From contig JBITNC010000001.1 of NCBI GenBank assembly GCA_050084985.1, positions 211,668,001-211,732,000 on the forward strand: a DNA stretch of 64,000 nt. Reading direction: 5' to 3'. Below are positions 22,501 to 34,500 of the stretch, one piece after another (position 1 is the stretch's first letter; every line of letters begins with the position of its first letter). A program made the translations under genes and the position numbers. This stretch comes from Nageia nagi (lineage: Eukaryota; Pinophyta). The notes under the pieces are model-generated. The model did no database searches. It had not been told where the DNA came from and saw nothing but the letters and a program-made list of their open reading frames with translations.

Positions 22501-25500
22501 TGGATCTACCTGTTGCTTTTTTAGCAATTTGTTTTCTGTTTTCCTGTATTAGTCTGATGTCTTCTCTTCGATTCGATCATTTTTTGTTTACTCTTTTATC
22601 TTTCAAGTATATCTCGATTCAAAAACTCCTAGTCTCTTATGGCAAAGTAATTCTGCCTTGGCTTCACTATTTAAGTAGTCAATCTCTCCCTTTTACATTG
22701 TAACAATATTTTGCATGGTCATTATTGTTAGTAAAATGCCAACAATTTTTTGTTGATAATTCCTTGTACTTGGTTAATATGTTATTTTTGTACAAGGTTA
22801 AGGGACCCTTTCAAAACCCTTTATTTTTAATTAACAAAAAAAAAAATCCATGAATGACCAATTCAAGAGAATTTGCATATAGCATTGCAAGGCTTAAAGG
22901 TGGTGCTTTGCTTAGTTACTAGTTTTGTGTTATGTTTGAATTTGTCAAGGTTGATATTTGTAAGAAATCTAGTAGGCAACAAAATTTCAATAACGTAAGG
23001 TATGTAATTCAAGTAACTGAAAGTGAGTAAAATTCATATTAAAAATAAATAAATACATAAAACCAAAGTAATGTTAAAGTACTAATCAAAACATAAAAGC
23101 ATCTTGTTACAATTATATATGACTATCATCATGTGTGATGTCCCCTTTGCATGGTTGTAAATAATTGTAAGGTTCGATTGGGGACCTCTTGTAATATACT
23201 TTATTTATGCATTATACTTTCATGTTTGTAAATTAGGATAGGAGAGTTAATGGGTCAATGGACCCCATTGTGAGCCCCAAGTGTGACGTCTCCCTCCTAA
23301 GGTTAGATTAGGTGTATTTGTTATACTTGGAGATCCTGAAACATGATTGTGGGAATCCCAAGGTCTATTGTACATTGAAGTGATGGACGGCCACTTATAT
23401 GCTTGCACTAGGCTTGGGGAGGCTCCCATACTCGCACGTTGGCCCAACATGTCACCTAGACCCCACGTATGCCCCTTTGACCCACATGGACATGGATGGC
23501 ACTCCTAGGCTCACACGTTGTCACTTAATGCACCCCTGGCCCTCATGTTGGCATGTCTGACCTTTAGACACCCATGTTGGGTATTCCGGGCCTCTAGGAG
23601 GCCAACGTTGGATTAGGGGAGTCGGATGATGACTCCTAGGTGAGATCCATACAGAGCAAATGTATAAATAGACACTGGAGCCTCATTACTAGATATACTT
23701 TATCATTATTACTTCTATACAGTCTAGAGGAAAACAAGTCTTAGCGGTGCTAAGCAACCTTCCTAGGTGCAACATCTAGAGGGCATTCAGGTTGAGGGAT
23801 ACTGTCTGTCTATGGCACTGGTGTAGCACCTTTGCCCATCCAATGTTATTTTGAGGTATTGCTTCTACCTTTGGTAGTTATCCAGAGTTTGAGGAGGGCT
23901 CCTTCGGTGGAGAGGATTCTTATTCTGAAGAGGCGTACTGTCCCATGGTTCTAGAGTTATTCCAGTGAAGAGAAGACATTGTGTTGTGTGCTAGTTGGCT
24001 CCTGAGAGGCCAACGTCAACCCTCCTGGGCCTGGTATTGTATTGCTACTCATCTCATATCATATATACAACCTATGGGCGCTTGGATCTCATTCTTATGT
24101 TATGTGAACTTGTCTTGTGCATGCATTGGGCTATCATTGTTGTATATGCTTGTACTAGCTAGATGTTGGCATTGTGGATTATTGTTCATTGCTTATGGTG
24201 TGTATTGGCTAGACGTTGGTATCTGGATATTGTGCATGTGTATTATTGATGCCCTAGCTTAGACAATGGCATACTAGCATTGTAATTACTCAAGTGGATA
24301 CCCTAACTCTAATGTCGCTATCTTGAGGGTTTAAATGCTTGTGGTTGATGCCCTAGGCCTGATGTCTGGGTTAGTGTAATCGAATTTGCTAATTTTGCTT
24401 TGAGTTGTATTTTGGATCATCACAAGTGGTAATCAGAGCTTGGATCTGGCCAGCTTGTGAGGTTAATATCCAACTATAAGCAAATTGAATCAGTAGATCA
24501 AGAGGTCCAGCACTTAAAAGGCCAGTTTCGGGGTCAAAACAGCAGTTTGTCCGAAAAGACTGAATTCCTAGACTAAGTTGTCTAGGATTTGGAGAATATA
24601 TCTACAGATTTGAAGGCCGTTTCTAGGTATAAAAAGTCTTAATCTATCATCCTGGCTGATTAGAAAAAATTAATAAGAAGGTTTCAGGTTTTTGATTTAG
24701 GGTTTTGAAGACTATGGCATCATGGAGACAAACAAAGAAGTATGATCAACTCATACATCTCTGTAGATCATTGACCACACAGATGCAACAGTGTATTGAG
24801 GAGTTAGATGCATTTCTCCTAAGAAACTCCCTAAAAAGAAATGTTGGGGGTTACACCAGCCCTAGGTCACCTCGATCTAGCTATATGAGAGAGCGTGGAG
24901 AAAATGACATCAGATGCAAAGAAGATTTCAGATCTTAAGACACTTTTCATGCAAAAAGAAGAATTCAGCATGATAGACAAGGAAGAGTCTTGGCATCACA
25001 TGTTGGGCATAAAGGAAGTCTGGCACCCCATGTTGTACATAAAAAAAGATTGGCAGCCAACGTTGAACCAGGAAGAGGTTTAACACCTCACATTGAGCAC
25101 CAAGGAGCTTGGGCACCCAACGTTTGACAAGAAGAAGAATTGGCAAAGGAAGAATCTTGGATCAGCCATGTTGACACCCCAAAAAGGTATGAAAGTAATT
25201 CCGATTTTTTATAACAGTAATTCATAAGTTTTACATAGTGTTGTTGAAAGTAATAATATTGGGTAGAAAGAGGATAAGAGCCATTGTTGTTTCAGATTTG
25301 GTTTCCTGAAATAATACTGAGGAAGGTGAAAATGGCTTTGAATTTAACATGGAGGAGGATAAAGATTGCAAAGAAGAAAATGCTATTTCAGATCTTGGAA
25401 AATCAGAAATCATTGTATCACCACATGAGGTATGTCAAGTAAAGCTACAAGATGTTTCCTTCAAAATGCAATCACTCCTATTTGTTGAGAATGTAGTGAA

Positions 25501-28500
25501 GACCAAGAAGCTTGATGTAGGTGTCAATGTTGAAACTTTTCAATCAGCCTATGAACATACACATACTAGTTTCATGCCTTTGGTTTCAAAGTGTGAGGTG
25601 TGGAAAGAATCAATTCTTCATGTGAATTGCAATAGACTTCTAGCTCCATGGGATCCGGGTTTGTTAGCACATTATGAGAGATTAAGAAGGTTGGAGGTGA
25701 ACATGGGGAATGAAAATGAAAGCATAAAGGTTTCCAAATCAGCTTTAGAGGAGAGAATACAATTTCAGCCTATGATGAAAGACTTGATGGTCCTTGGAAC
25801 TACTTGGATCTTTGGCGCATAACATGGGGCAATGGCCTCACTTGTTTTAACTTACTTTGGTTGTTTGTGTGTTCGCAGGAATCTATAGCCTCACTTGAAA
25901 GATTTGAACATGAGAAGGGCATCATATTCTCTAATGACACATTTATTTGCAACCAAGACATCAAGAAGGAGGTACACTAATTATGTTCCTGAAAATTCAT
26001 CACTGTTTGGGGTAAAGAATCATGTCATTTCAGAAGTTACTTTGCTGCTCCAAAAGGATACAATATACGGGGACAACTCATGCACTAGTAGGAGGTTTTA
26101 CTTTTTATCTTTGTGCTTGGTATGGATTGATTTAGAAGGGAAATATTCAGATCTGACTTCAGCTTTCTTTGAGCTGAGTTGGTACATTTCAAGGGCAGCA
26201 TTTGATAAGAGAAGATGGAAGACTGTTTGGGATACTTTGTCCACTTATGATCCTCATGGTTTCAGCCCCAGCATCCAGTTGTACAGCCGCTGCCCCAATG
26301 TCCCTACTTTGAGCTTTACACTCACTGAGTTTTATGAAAACTTTGCAATTAATGGTGTTTTGAAGATCAGTAACATTACCTCCATTTTGTACTTAATATG
26401 GACTGAGTGTTTGGTGATTTTGGGTACTAAATCCTTGCCTTTGAAGACAATGATCGTGGAGACAGTTAGGACTGAAATATTATCGTGGAGACAGTTAGGA
26501 ATGAAATGTTGTTGTTGTTGACAACATCTTGGACTGCATTCTGCATGACTGACAGAGCTACGTTTTGTGGCTGCACATGGAAAAGAAAGGTTGCTGATTT
26601 AAAAGCTGTTGTCACCCATCAGGGATTGCATTTCATGAGGCATGGGCTGCATGAACTACAGTATATTATGAGAACGATAGGGACTTTGATTGGCTTATTG
26701 TTGGCATATTAGGGATTGATTTGTTACCTGCTAGCACACAGTTGAAGATTCCATGGATGAGTTTCCTTGTATCATGTTGGGGTATTTTTGAAGAACCAAT
26801 GTTGGCAACTTTTTGACCACCATAGGAGCTGTTATCATGTATTCGTATGATGCATGGGGTACATTGAGGACTGATTTTGAGCCATCGCATGTTGATTTCA
26901 GACCTGAGTATCACACATTTGCTGATTTTTGGAGTGGAATGTTTGTTGCTGAATGGATATTCATTAGACCACATTCTTGCTTCACACGATAGAAGATCTG
27001 TGATGATTTTCCGCAAGTGGACAATAAAGAGCTGGAGATGATTGAGTGGTGTCAAAAGAAGGAGAAAGGAGAAGGTGTAGCCACGTTGGACATGGAGGGA
27101 CCATGGCATGATGTTAGAAAGAGATGAAATATATTTGAATTTTTGATGGTATATTCCACAACCTACCATAATTATAAAAGCATTCAACCATCTGGTCAAT
27201 CAGAACATTTAAAATAAAAGTCCAGTCCATAAGCTGATTCTTTTTTTCTCACAATGGATTGAGGTGTCCAAATGGGTCCTAGAAGCAAGTTATGACCCAA
27301 GAAGTTCTAATATGGAACTTTAGACATTAGGAGTCTATAAATAAAAACTACTAACTTGTGAGACTTTGAGAAGCCAATTTCTAATCTATATATTTGAGAG
27401 AAATGTCTTTACAGTAACACTAAAAAGGCAAACAGTACCATGAAAGATGCTTGAAGGAACAGAGATAGAAATTTTCTAAGCAATACATGACCTAATGGGT
27501 AAATTCTAGTAAGATGATTTGTGAGGATTTTATTGCAAATACTCAACCGGTCCTGAATGTGAAAAGGGTGGTGTAATTCAGGATTTTGTTGGTCCAAATT
27601 GTACAAAACTCTGGAATTTACTAGCTTGGGACAGAGTTGTCAAGAGTCAAGAGTGTGTGCATTTATGTTTTAAAGACTACATAAGTCATATCTGGAGATG
27701 GTTGTTGTGTACATTAATTACACATTAATGTATACCAAAATCGAACTAAAAGTTCCTGCAAAATTGAATGATTTTGTACTCTATGGTAAGCATGTCGACC
27801 ATGACACATATGAGTTGTTGTGATGTTCCCTTCTTGAAGCTGTTCCTTTTAAGGGGATTTTGTAGTTATGAGTATTTATTTATTAGTAGCATGTGTACTT
27901 AGGCAATATTATAACCTTGGATAGGAGACTTATAGGTCCCATGGACCAATTGTGAACCCCAAAGTGGGACGTCTCCCTCCTAGTGATAGATTAGGAGCAT
28001 TTAAGTGTAAAAGTATGGATCCCAAGGCACAACGCATGATTAGAAGGTGAGCGCATGATTTGGAGTGATCTCGCATGATGCGGGCGTCCAAGCATGAAGT
28101 TTCCTTGAGGGTTGTGTTGATGTCCAAACTTAAGGGAATCCTATTTATATGGTTAGCGCAGGAGTAGAAAGGCATCATTGAGCATATTTGACATCTTCTA
28201 TCATCAGAGTGGCAACACCATCTCTTGGGCCTCTCGTTGGACGAAAACCCAATTTGGAGAAGGGTTTAGTGGAATGTAGCCCTCACTAGATCTTGGCTAA
28301 GGATGACAACCCTTAGTCAGACCAGTCTTGCATTTGGAGAGTGACGTTGTGACGTCCCCCTTGTCCACCAGTCATTAGTTGTGGGGTTCGAAAGGATCTA
28401 CTTGTAATATACTCTTCTTATGTATTGTTTTTCATGTTTGTAACTTAGGATAGGAGACTTAATGGGTCAATGGACCCCATTGTGAGCCCCAAGTGGGACA

Positions 28501-31500
28501 TCTCCCTTCTAAGGATAGATTAGGAGTATTTTTCATGTTTGAAGATCCTTATAATGATTGTGGGAATCCCAAGGTCTATTTATGTGTTCGATGGTCACTT
28601 GTATGCTTGCGCCAGGCCTGGGGAGGGTCTCATACCCCCACGTTGGCCCAATTTGACTCCTAGATCCCATGTCTGCCCCCTTTCCCCCATGTGGGCATGC
28701 ATGGCAGCCCTTAGCTCATCTGTTGGCACTTAATGCACCCTTGGGTCCCACGTTGGCATGTATGGCCATTAGACACCCACAGTGGGCATTCCGGGCCATA
28801 AGGAGGCCAACGTTGGATAAGAGGAATTGGGTGATGATTCCTTGGTGGGGTCGTGATAGAGATTATGTATAAATAGACACTGGAGGTTCATTATTGGACA
28901 TACTTGATTATTATTACTCTTCTATAGTCCATCGGACATGAAGTTTTAGCGGTGCTAAGCAACCTATCTTAGGCGCTGCGTCTAGAGGTCATTCAGGTTG
29001 AGGGATCTTATTTGCCTACGGCACTGGTGTAGTACCTTTGCCCATCCGGTGGAATTTCGAGGATTTGCTTCTACCCTCAGTGGTTATCTAGAGTTCGAGG
29101 ACGGCTCCTTCGATGGAGAGGATTCTAGGTCTGAGGGAGCATTTCTGTCCCATGGTTATGTGGTTCTTCCAGTAATTGAGGAGATTCATCATTGTGCCTT
29201 GGTTGGCTCCAGAGAGGCCAACGACTACCTCTAGGGCTTGGTTTTGTATTTTATTGCTCCATATCATTTGTATACTGCCAAGGGAAATCAGATCTCATGC
29301 TTGTGTTACATTGTCTCATCTTGTGCATGCGTTGGATCATTGTTGTTATATATGCTTGTATCTACCATTCGTTGGCATTAGGATGCATTGTTAATTGAAT
29401 GCTGCATGTTATAGCTAGACGTTGGCATCTTAGTGTTTTGAATGTGTAATGCTAATACTCTAACACTAACGTTGCATTTTGGAGGGTTTGATTGCATGTT
29501 GTGGATGCCCTAGGCCTGATGTCAGGGCTTGTAGGTTGGAATTAAGCTTTTCTGATTGGAGGTCTATTTGGATCATCACAAACGTCAACATTGGAAGAGT
29601 GAATGTCCTAGATCTAGCCCATTGAGCTAAACATCATCCCTCTTGGGCCCATTTAGTTGTAGCTTGCTCTAACATTGTTCAATAATGAAACGTGGGCATT
29701 ATTTCTCCATTTTTGGCTTGTGCGTTGGATAATTTTGTAGTTTAATTTCTTGTTCTTTCTCATTTCTTGGATTAGTGCTTGTTTACTAATAATTTTGGAA
29801 TAAGAATAATTTGGGAACATCACAGTGGTATCAGAGCTATAATCTTGCCATTTTGTGGGAGAGATACCAAATGCAATGGATTGAGAAGGTTTACTTGCGC
29901 CAGAAGGTAAAAAATCTCCCATGGCACCTCAAAGTAGATCCAAGGATGAGGCAGGGAGGCAACGTGAAGATGTACCTTGACAAAGTCAGATGAATGAGTC
30001 GGAGCATGTGTAAGAAGAAGAGGAGGTGCATGAGAAGAGGGAGATCCCATCAAAGGATCCGATCGAACAAAAATTTGATGCCCTACTAAGCATGATGAAG
30101 AATATTGTGGAGCAAATGCAACAACAAAATGAGCGCGCGACTAGGAGGGAAGCTCAAGAGAGGGACGTTGGGCTTAGAGGAAGCCCTAGAATGCCCAATA
30201 CTTTAAGATCTACTTCTACTTTTGAGAGGGAGCCAGGAGGAGGAGAACCATACTTGCATAGGTCTCACGAGAAAGAACCGAGAGAAGAAGAAGCAACACA
30301 ACATGGATCTAGAGGCCTAGGGTTTGACCAAGGAAGCCTAGGGTCGGATCAAGGAGGTTTAGGGTTTGATTGGGGATAATCTTTGTTTCAGAGATCTAGA
30401 TTTGGCAGAATGGTGGATGATGGGGAATACTCACTGTTTAGTTCAAAATCTACTAGAGATCACTTGTCAGAGAGTCGATGGTGGGGAGATTCTTCGAGAG
30501 GAATGTGCCAAAGATGGTTGCGACACCTCCACCACTACCATGTCTCAGTAAGCCTATGTTTCTACCAAGATAGGAGAGTAATACGAGCTTGATATCTTCG
30601 CTTGAACACAATTAGTTATATCGAGAGTACTCTCTAAATACATTGGAGTTGAAGAGTGATGTCACCTTCTCCATGTATTTGGAATTTTTGGGCAAGAGGG
30701 CCAATGGGAGTTATTCTCATGGTGGATCATGGGAGGATAGGAGAGATATGGAACAACGGTTGAGTAGAATGCAGGTTCCCTTGTTCGATGGAAGCAACAA
30801 GATGATTGTAAGGGAATGGTTATAGAAGTTACAACATTACGTCATGCTTCGTCCCATGATGGAGGAGGATGCCATATGATTTGCCACCCTACACTTGGAT
30901 GGCCTAGCGTATGACTGGTGGCAGCATGACATGACTACACAGGGGCATGGAGCTATTGCTTCTTTTGATGTGTTCAGTAGACGGATGATAGATCAATTTG
31001 AAAGGAAGGACGAGGACGTTTATTTCAAGGACCTGATGGTGGTAAAGCAAAGGAGGTCCATGGAGGAATATGTAGCAAAATTTCAGCGGATTGCTGTGAT
31101 GGTTCCTAACATTTTAGAGAAGAGGTTTACCTTCCTATTCATGGAGGGCTTGGCGGAACCCTTGAGGGGCTTGGTAAAGGCTTTCTCCCCAACAAAGCTT
31201 TCATATGCCATCAAGAGGGCATTGGACTTGGAGCCTGGCATGATGAGGATCAAACCTGCCATTCCAACCAGAATGGGGACATCTGGAAAAGGGAAGTTGG
31301 AGATGGGACCTCCAACCATCAAAAGGAGTCAGCCGCTGGAAGAGTGCAAAAGAAATCAGGGGACTAGGGTTGAGTCGAGTAAGAGGAACCTGTGCTTCAG
31401 TTGCAAGCAACCTTGGGAGCGTGGCCATAGATGCTTGGGCAAAGGACAAGTCTATTACGTTGAAGTGCTTTCATAGGATGATGATTCAGATTTGGAGTTA

Positions 31501-34500
31501 GATTTGGGAGGATTGGACTTGAAGCAGGAACACCTTACTCCTGATAGTAAGGATGCCATAGGAGGGATGATTGCATCACTTTGTGGAGTACCCAAATACT
31601 TCACGCTTAAGGTAAAGGGAATGGCTGCCAATCAAGTGGTGATGGTGTTGATAGATCCGAAGCTATGCATAACTTCATTGATGAAGAATTTGTGCGGAAG
31701 AAAGGGCTCAAGAACAAGGAGTTTGAAGGATTCGGTGTCACCAATGCCAATGGAAAACTCACGTTGTTTGACAAGATAGTGGAGAAGTTTGGAGTGAGGG
31801 TCTAGGACTATGTGGCTAGGGAGGACTCTTACGTCTTCCCTTTGGATGGCATTCCACACTTGGTTTTGGGAGTGCAGTTGTTGTACAATTTGGGAGACAT
31901 CCGCTTAAATTATCAGAAGTTGGTAATGAAATTTGGGGTAGATGGGAAGGAGTACACACTACAAGGCATCAAGGATTATTTTCTTCAGGCTTCATCTAGT
32001 TGGTTGGAGAGGATAAGTGTAGGCCAACCATTTGATTGGAAGGACTTCACAACAACCACGAAGGACACCCTTAAAGAGTTTTGTGAGGATTTGAAGTTAT
32101 TTCCAACATCTAGAGGAGGATGTCTTGAGTTGGAGTGTAGCTTAATGAGCCTGGAATAGCCAATCCCTTCCTTGGCACGTTTCGTCCACCCTTTTGTGCA
32201 CTTAGATGTTGTAGGAGATGATCATGAAGGTCTTGGTGTAAGGTATGATTTGCATGGTATTCTTGCTTTGTTGATTTCTGATTGTATATTGAGTTTTGTA
32301 CACAGTGAAGCTTGGAGAAAGGTTGGTGGCATTGAGGAGATGGTAGCACTCTCAATGGCTACTTTTGATGGACTAGTTTATGCATGCTTGGACATTGAGG
32401 TTCCTACTCCATTTGATGATGTTGTTGACAGAAATATGCATTTGTGGGAGATTGCATTGAAGGATGTTGAGACTCTTGTTCATTTAATGGAGGCTCCATT
32501 GAAAGATGTAGAGACTACTGTTGATACATTCGTTGACATTTCTCCTCATGAGGATGGGCTTGGCACTAGTATACATGCGTGGAGGATTGCATTGATGACT
32601 AGAGGTATGAGCAATGTTTGGACGTCATTTGATGAGGATAGTGAGGACGATGTTCATGTTTCAAGGATTGCACATAGTCTGCCAGTTGCTACAAAAAGGG
32701 CATTAATGATCTTCTTTAAGATTATTTGGAAGAACTCTCATCCCAGGATTGAAGGCGTCAAGGATGGGGCAGATTTATTGGTTGCCTTGAGTGATATCAT
32801 GGCTGCACTTGGTTTAGTCTTGGCTTTTGTTGAAGAAGGGATTGTTTTGGGACTCATTGGTAGAGCTTTGAAAGCTATCTTCCGTTCCTCATGGGCTGCA
32901 CTAGAGGGGAGAAAGACATCAATATAGTATGGTGAAAAGGGAGGCATTGCGTGGGCTTCTAGGAGCATTGAGACTCCTTGCATTGTTGTAGAGGATAAGT
33001 GAAGAACCAACGTGGGCAATCTTCTTGCCAAACGTTGACACATGTTGGAGGCTTGTGTGTAATTAAGTAATTGATATGGAGAAAGGAAGGAAGGCTGGTA
33101 CATCACTTGCTTTCTCAGTTTGTGATCATTTTTGCATGAAAGCTAAGCATGGGAGACACGAGTTAATAGATTTCATATATGCTTATATGAAAGCTAGACA
33201 TGAGTTAGTAAATTTTATATATGCTTATTTGCAAGACATGAAGGATGAAGTTGATATGACAAAGATGGTACTTCAGAAATCATTTACAACATGTATGAAT
33301 CTTGATATTGCCAATCATATGAAGGATAAATTGAAGACAAAACTTCACCACTTTGAAGAATTTATGGCACGCAATAACCTTGTATTGCTTGGGGTCATGC
33401 AAATCGAGAAGGGAGGACTGTGATGTTCCCTTCTTGAAGTCGATCCTTTTAAGGGTGATTTTGTAGTTAGGATTATTTATTTATTAGTTGCATGTGTACT
33501 TAGGCATTATTGTAACCTAGAATAAGAGACTTATGGGTCCCATGGACCAATTGTGAGCCCCAAAGTGGGATGTCTCCCTCCTAGTGATATATTAGGAGCA
33601 TTTATGTGTAAAGTACAGATTCCAAGGCAAAACACATGATTTGAAGGTGAGCGCATGATTTGGAGTGATCCCTAGGCATGATGCGGACGCCCAAGCATGA
33701 CGTCTCCTTGAAGGGTGTGTGGATGCCCAAACTTGAAGGAATCCTATTTTTATGGTTGGCGCAAGAGTAGGAAGGCATCATTGAGCATATTTGACATCTT
33801 CTGTGATTGGATCGACAACGCCATCTCTTGTGCCTCTCGTTGGACGGAAACCCAAGGCAAAACACATGATTTGAAGGTGAGCACATGATTTGGAGTGATC
33901 CCTAGGCATGATGCGGACGCCCAAGCATGACGTCTACTTGAAGGGTGTGTGGATGCCCAAACTTGAAGGAATCCTATTTTTATGGTTGGCGCACGAGTAG
34001 GAAGGCATCATTGAGCATATTTGACATCTTCTATGATTGGATTGACAACGCCATCTCTTGTGCCTCTCGTTGGAGGGAAACCCAATGTGGAGAAGGGTTT
34101 AGTGGGACTTAGCCCTCACCAGATCTTGGCTAAGGACGAAAACCCTTAGTTAGACCACTCTTGCAGCTTAGATTCGGGTGTTGAAGGCCCTAGCAGTGTG
34201 ACACCAACATTTGGAAAGTGTATGCCCTACATCTGGTCCATTGAGCCATACATCACCCCTCTTGGGCCTATTCGGTTGCATCTTGCTCCATCATTGTTCA
34301 ATATTGAGATGTTGGCATTATTTCTCCATTTTGGCTTGTGTGTTGGATAATTTTGTGGTGTAATTTCTTATTTTTACTCATTTCCTGGATTATTGTTTGT
34401 TTACTAATAATTTTGGAATAAAAATAATTGAAGAACATCACAGTTGTACTTTGTTAAATGTGAAAGGAATCTGAAAGAAGAGTCCAATTGTGGAGTTTTA

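Larger units (their letters stand above)
13252..22522 (+). mobile_element. Large unclassified insertion inside the LINE, 11-bp flanking repeat
   Basis: AGCAATTTGTT occurs on both sides (13241-13251 and 22523-22533), and the LINE continues across it, so this block inserted as one unit. Without its two solo LTRs it is about 6.9 kb. It begins with a palindromic TGTTGatgaCACAACA motif and a C-run/G-run hairpin (about 13263-13291). It then has tandem hairpin repeats, an unrecognised gag-like ORF (16487-17650 and on), an acidic and coiled-coil region (19654-20630), and about 1.9 kb of AT-rich non-coding sequence. I see no matching LTRs or terminal inverted repeats. Class uncertain: a degraded LTR element, a MULE-like element or a T-tailed retroposon are all possible. 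Confidence 0.55.
23134..27120 (+). mobile_element. Non-autonomous LTR element 2, 3' end missing
   Basis: A 1291-bp LTR (23134-24424, TGTGATGTCCCC...GATCATCACA) is followed by a PBS and 2.7 kb that repeats, on the opposite strand, the coding regions of element 1 (ORF A at 25349-25822, ORF B at about 25895-26700, and the ADFWS region at 26860-26940). There are many stops and frameshifts. No 3' LTR follows. The LTR at 28348 cannot serve, because it has its own target-site duplication inside another element. Confidence 0.8.
27819..29824 (+). repeat. Left LTR of element 3, split by a solo LTR
   Basis: About 770 bp of LTR in two parts (27819-28347 and 29586-29824) aligns with the right LTR at 33419-34442. 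The interruption is the solo LTR at 28348-29580 plus its TSD. Confidence 0.9.
27819..34442 (+). mobile_element. Complete non-autonomous gag-protease LTR element 3 (TSD GTTGT)
   Basis: Left LTR 27819-29824 (enlarged by a nested solo LTR) and right LTR 33419-34442 both run TGTGATGTTCCC...ACATCACA. Identical GTTGT repeats flank the element (27814-27818 and 34443-34447). A perfect PBS follows the left LTR, and a purine tract (AGAAGGGAGGAC) precedes the right one. The interior codes for gag and protease, then an unknown domain in the same frame. It has no reverse transcriptase, RNase H or integrase, so mobility must have depended on another element. Confidence 0.92.

Noticed and set aside
26666-27199. 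177-codon minus-strand frame
   Set aside because: It is antisense to the conserved coding region of element 2 and has no similarity of its own.
33623-34083. CRISPR-like direct repeats
   Set aside because: There are only two long, nearly identical units with no spacers; this is a tandem duplication inside an LTR of a plant element.
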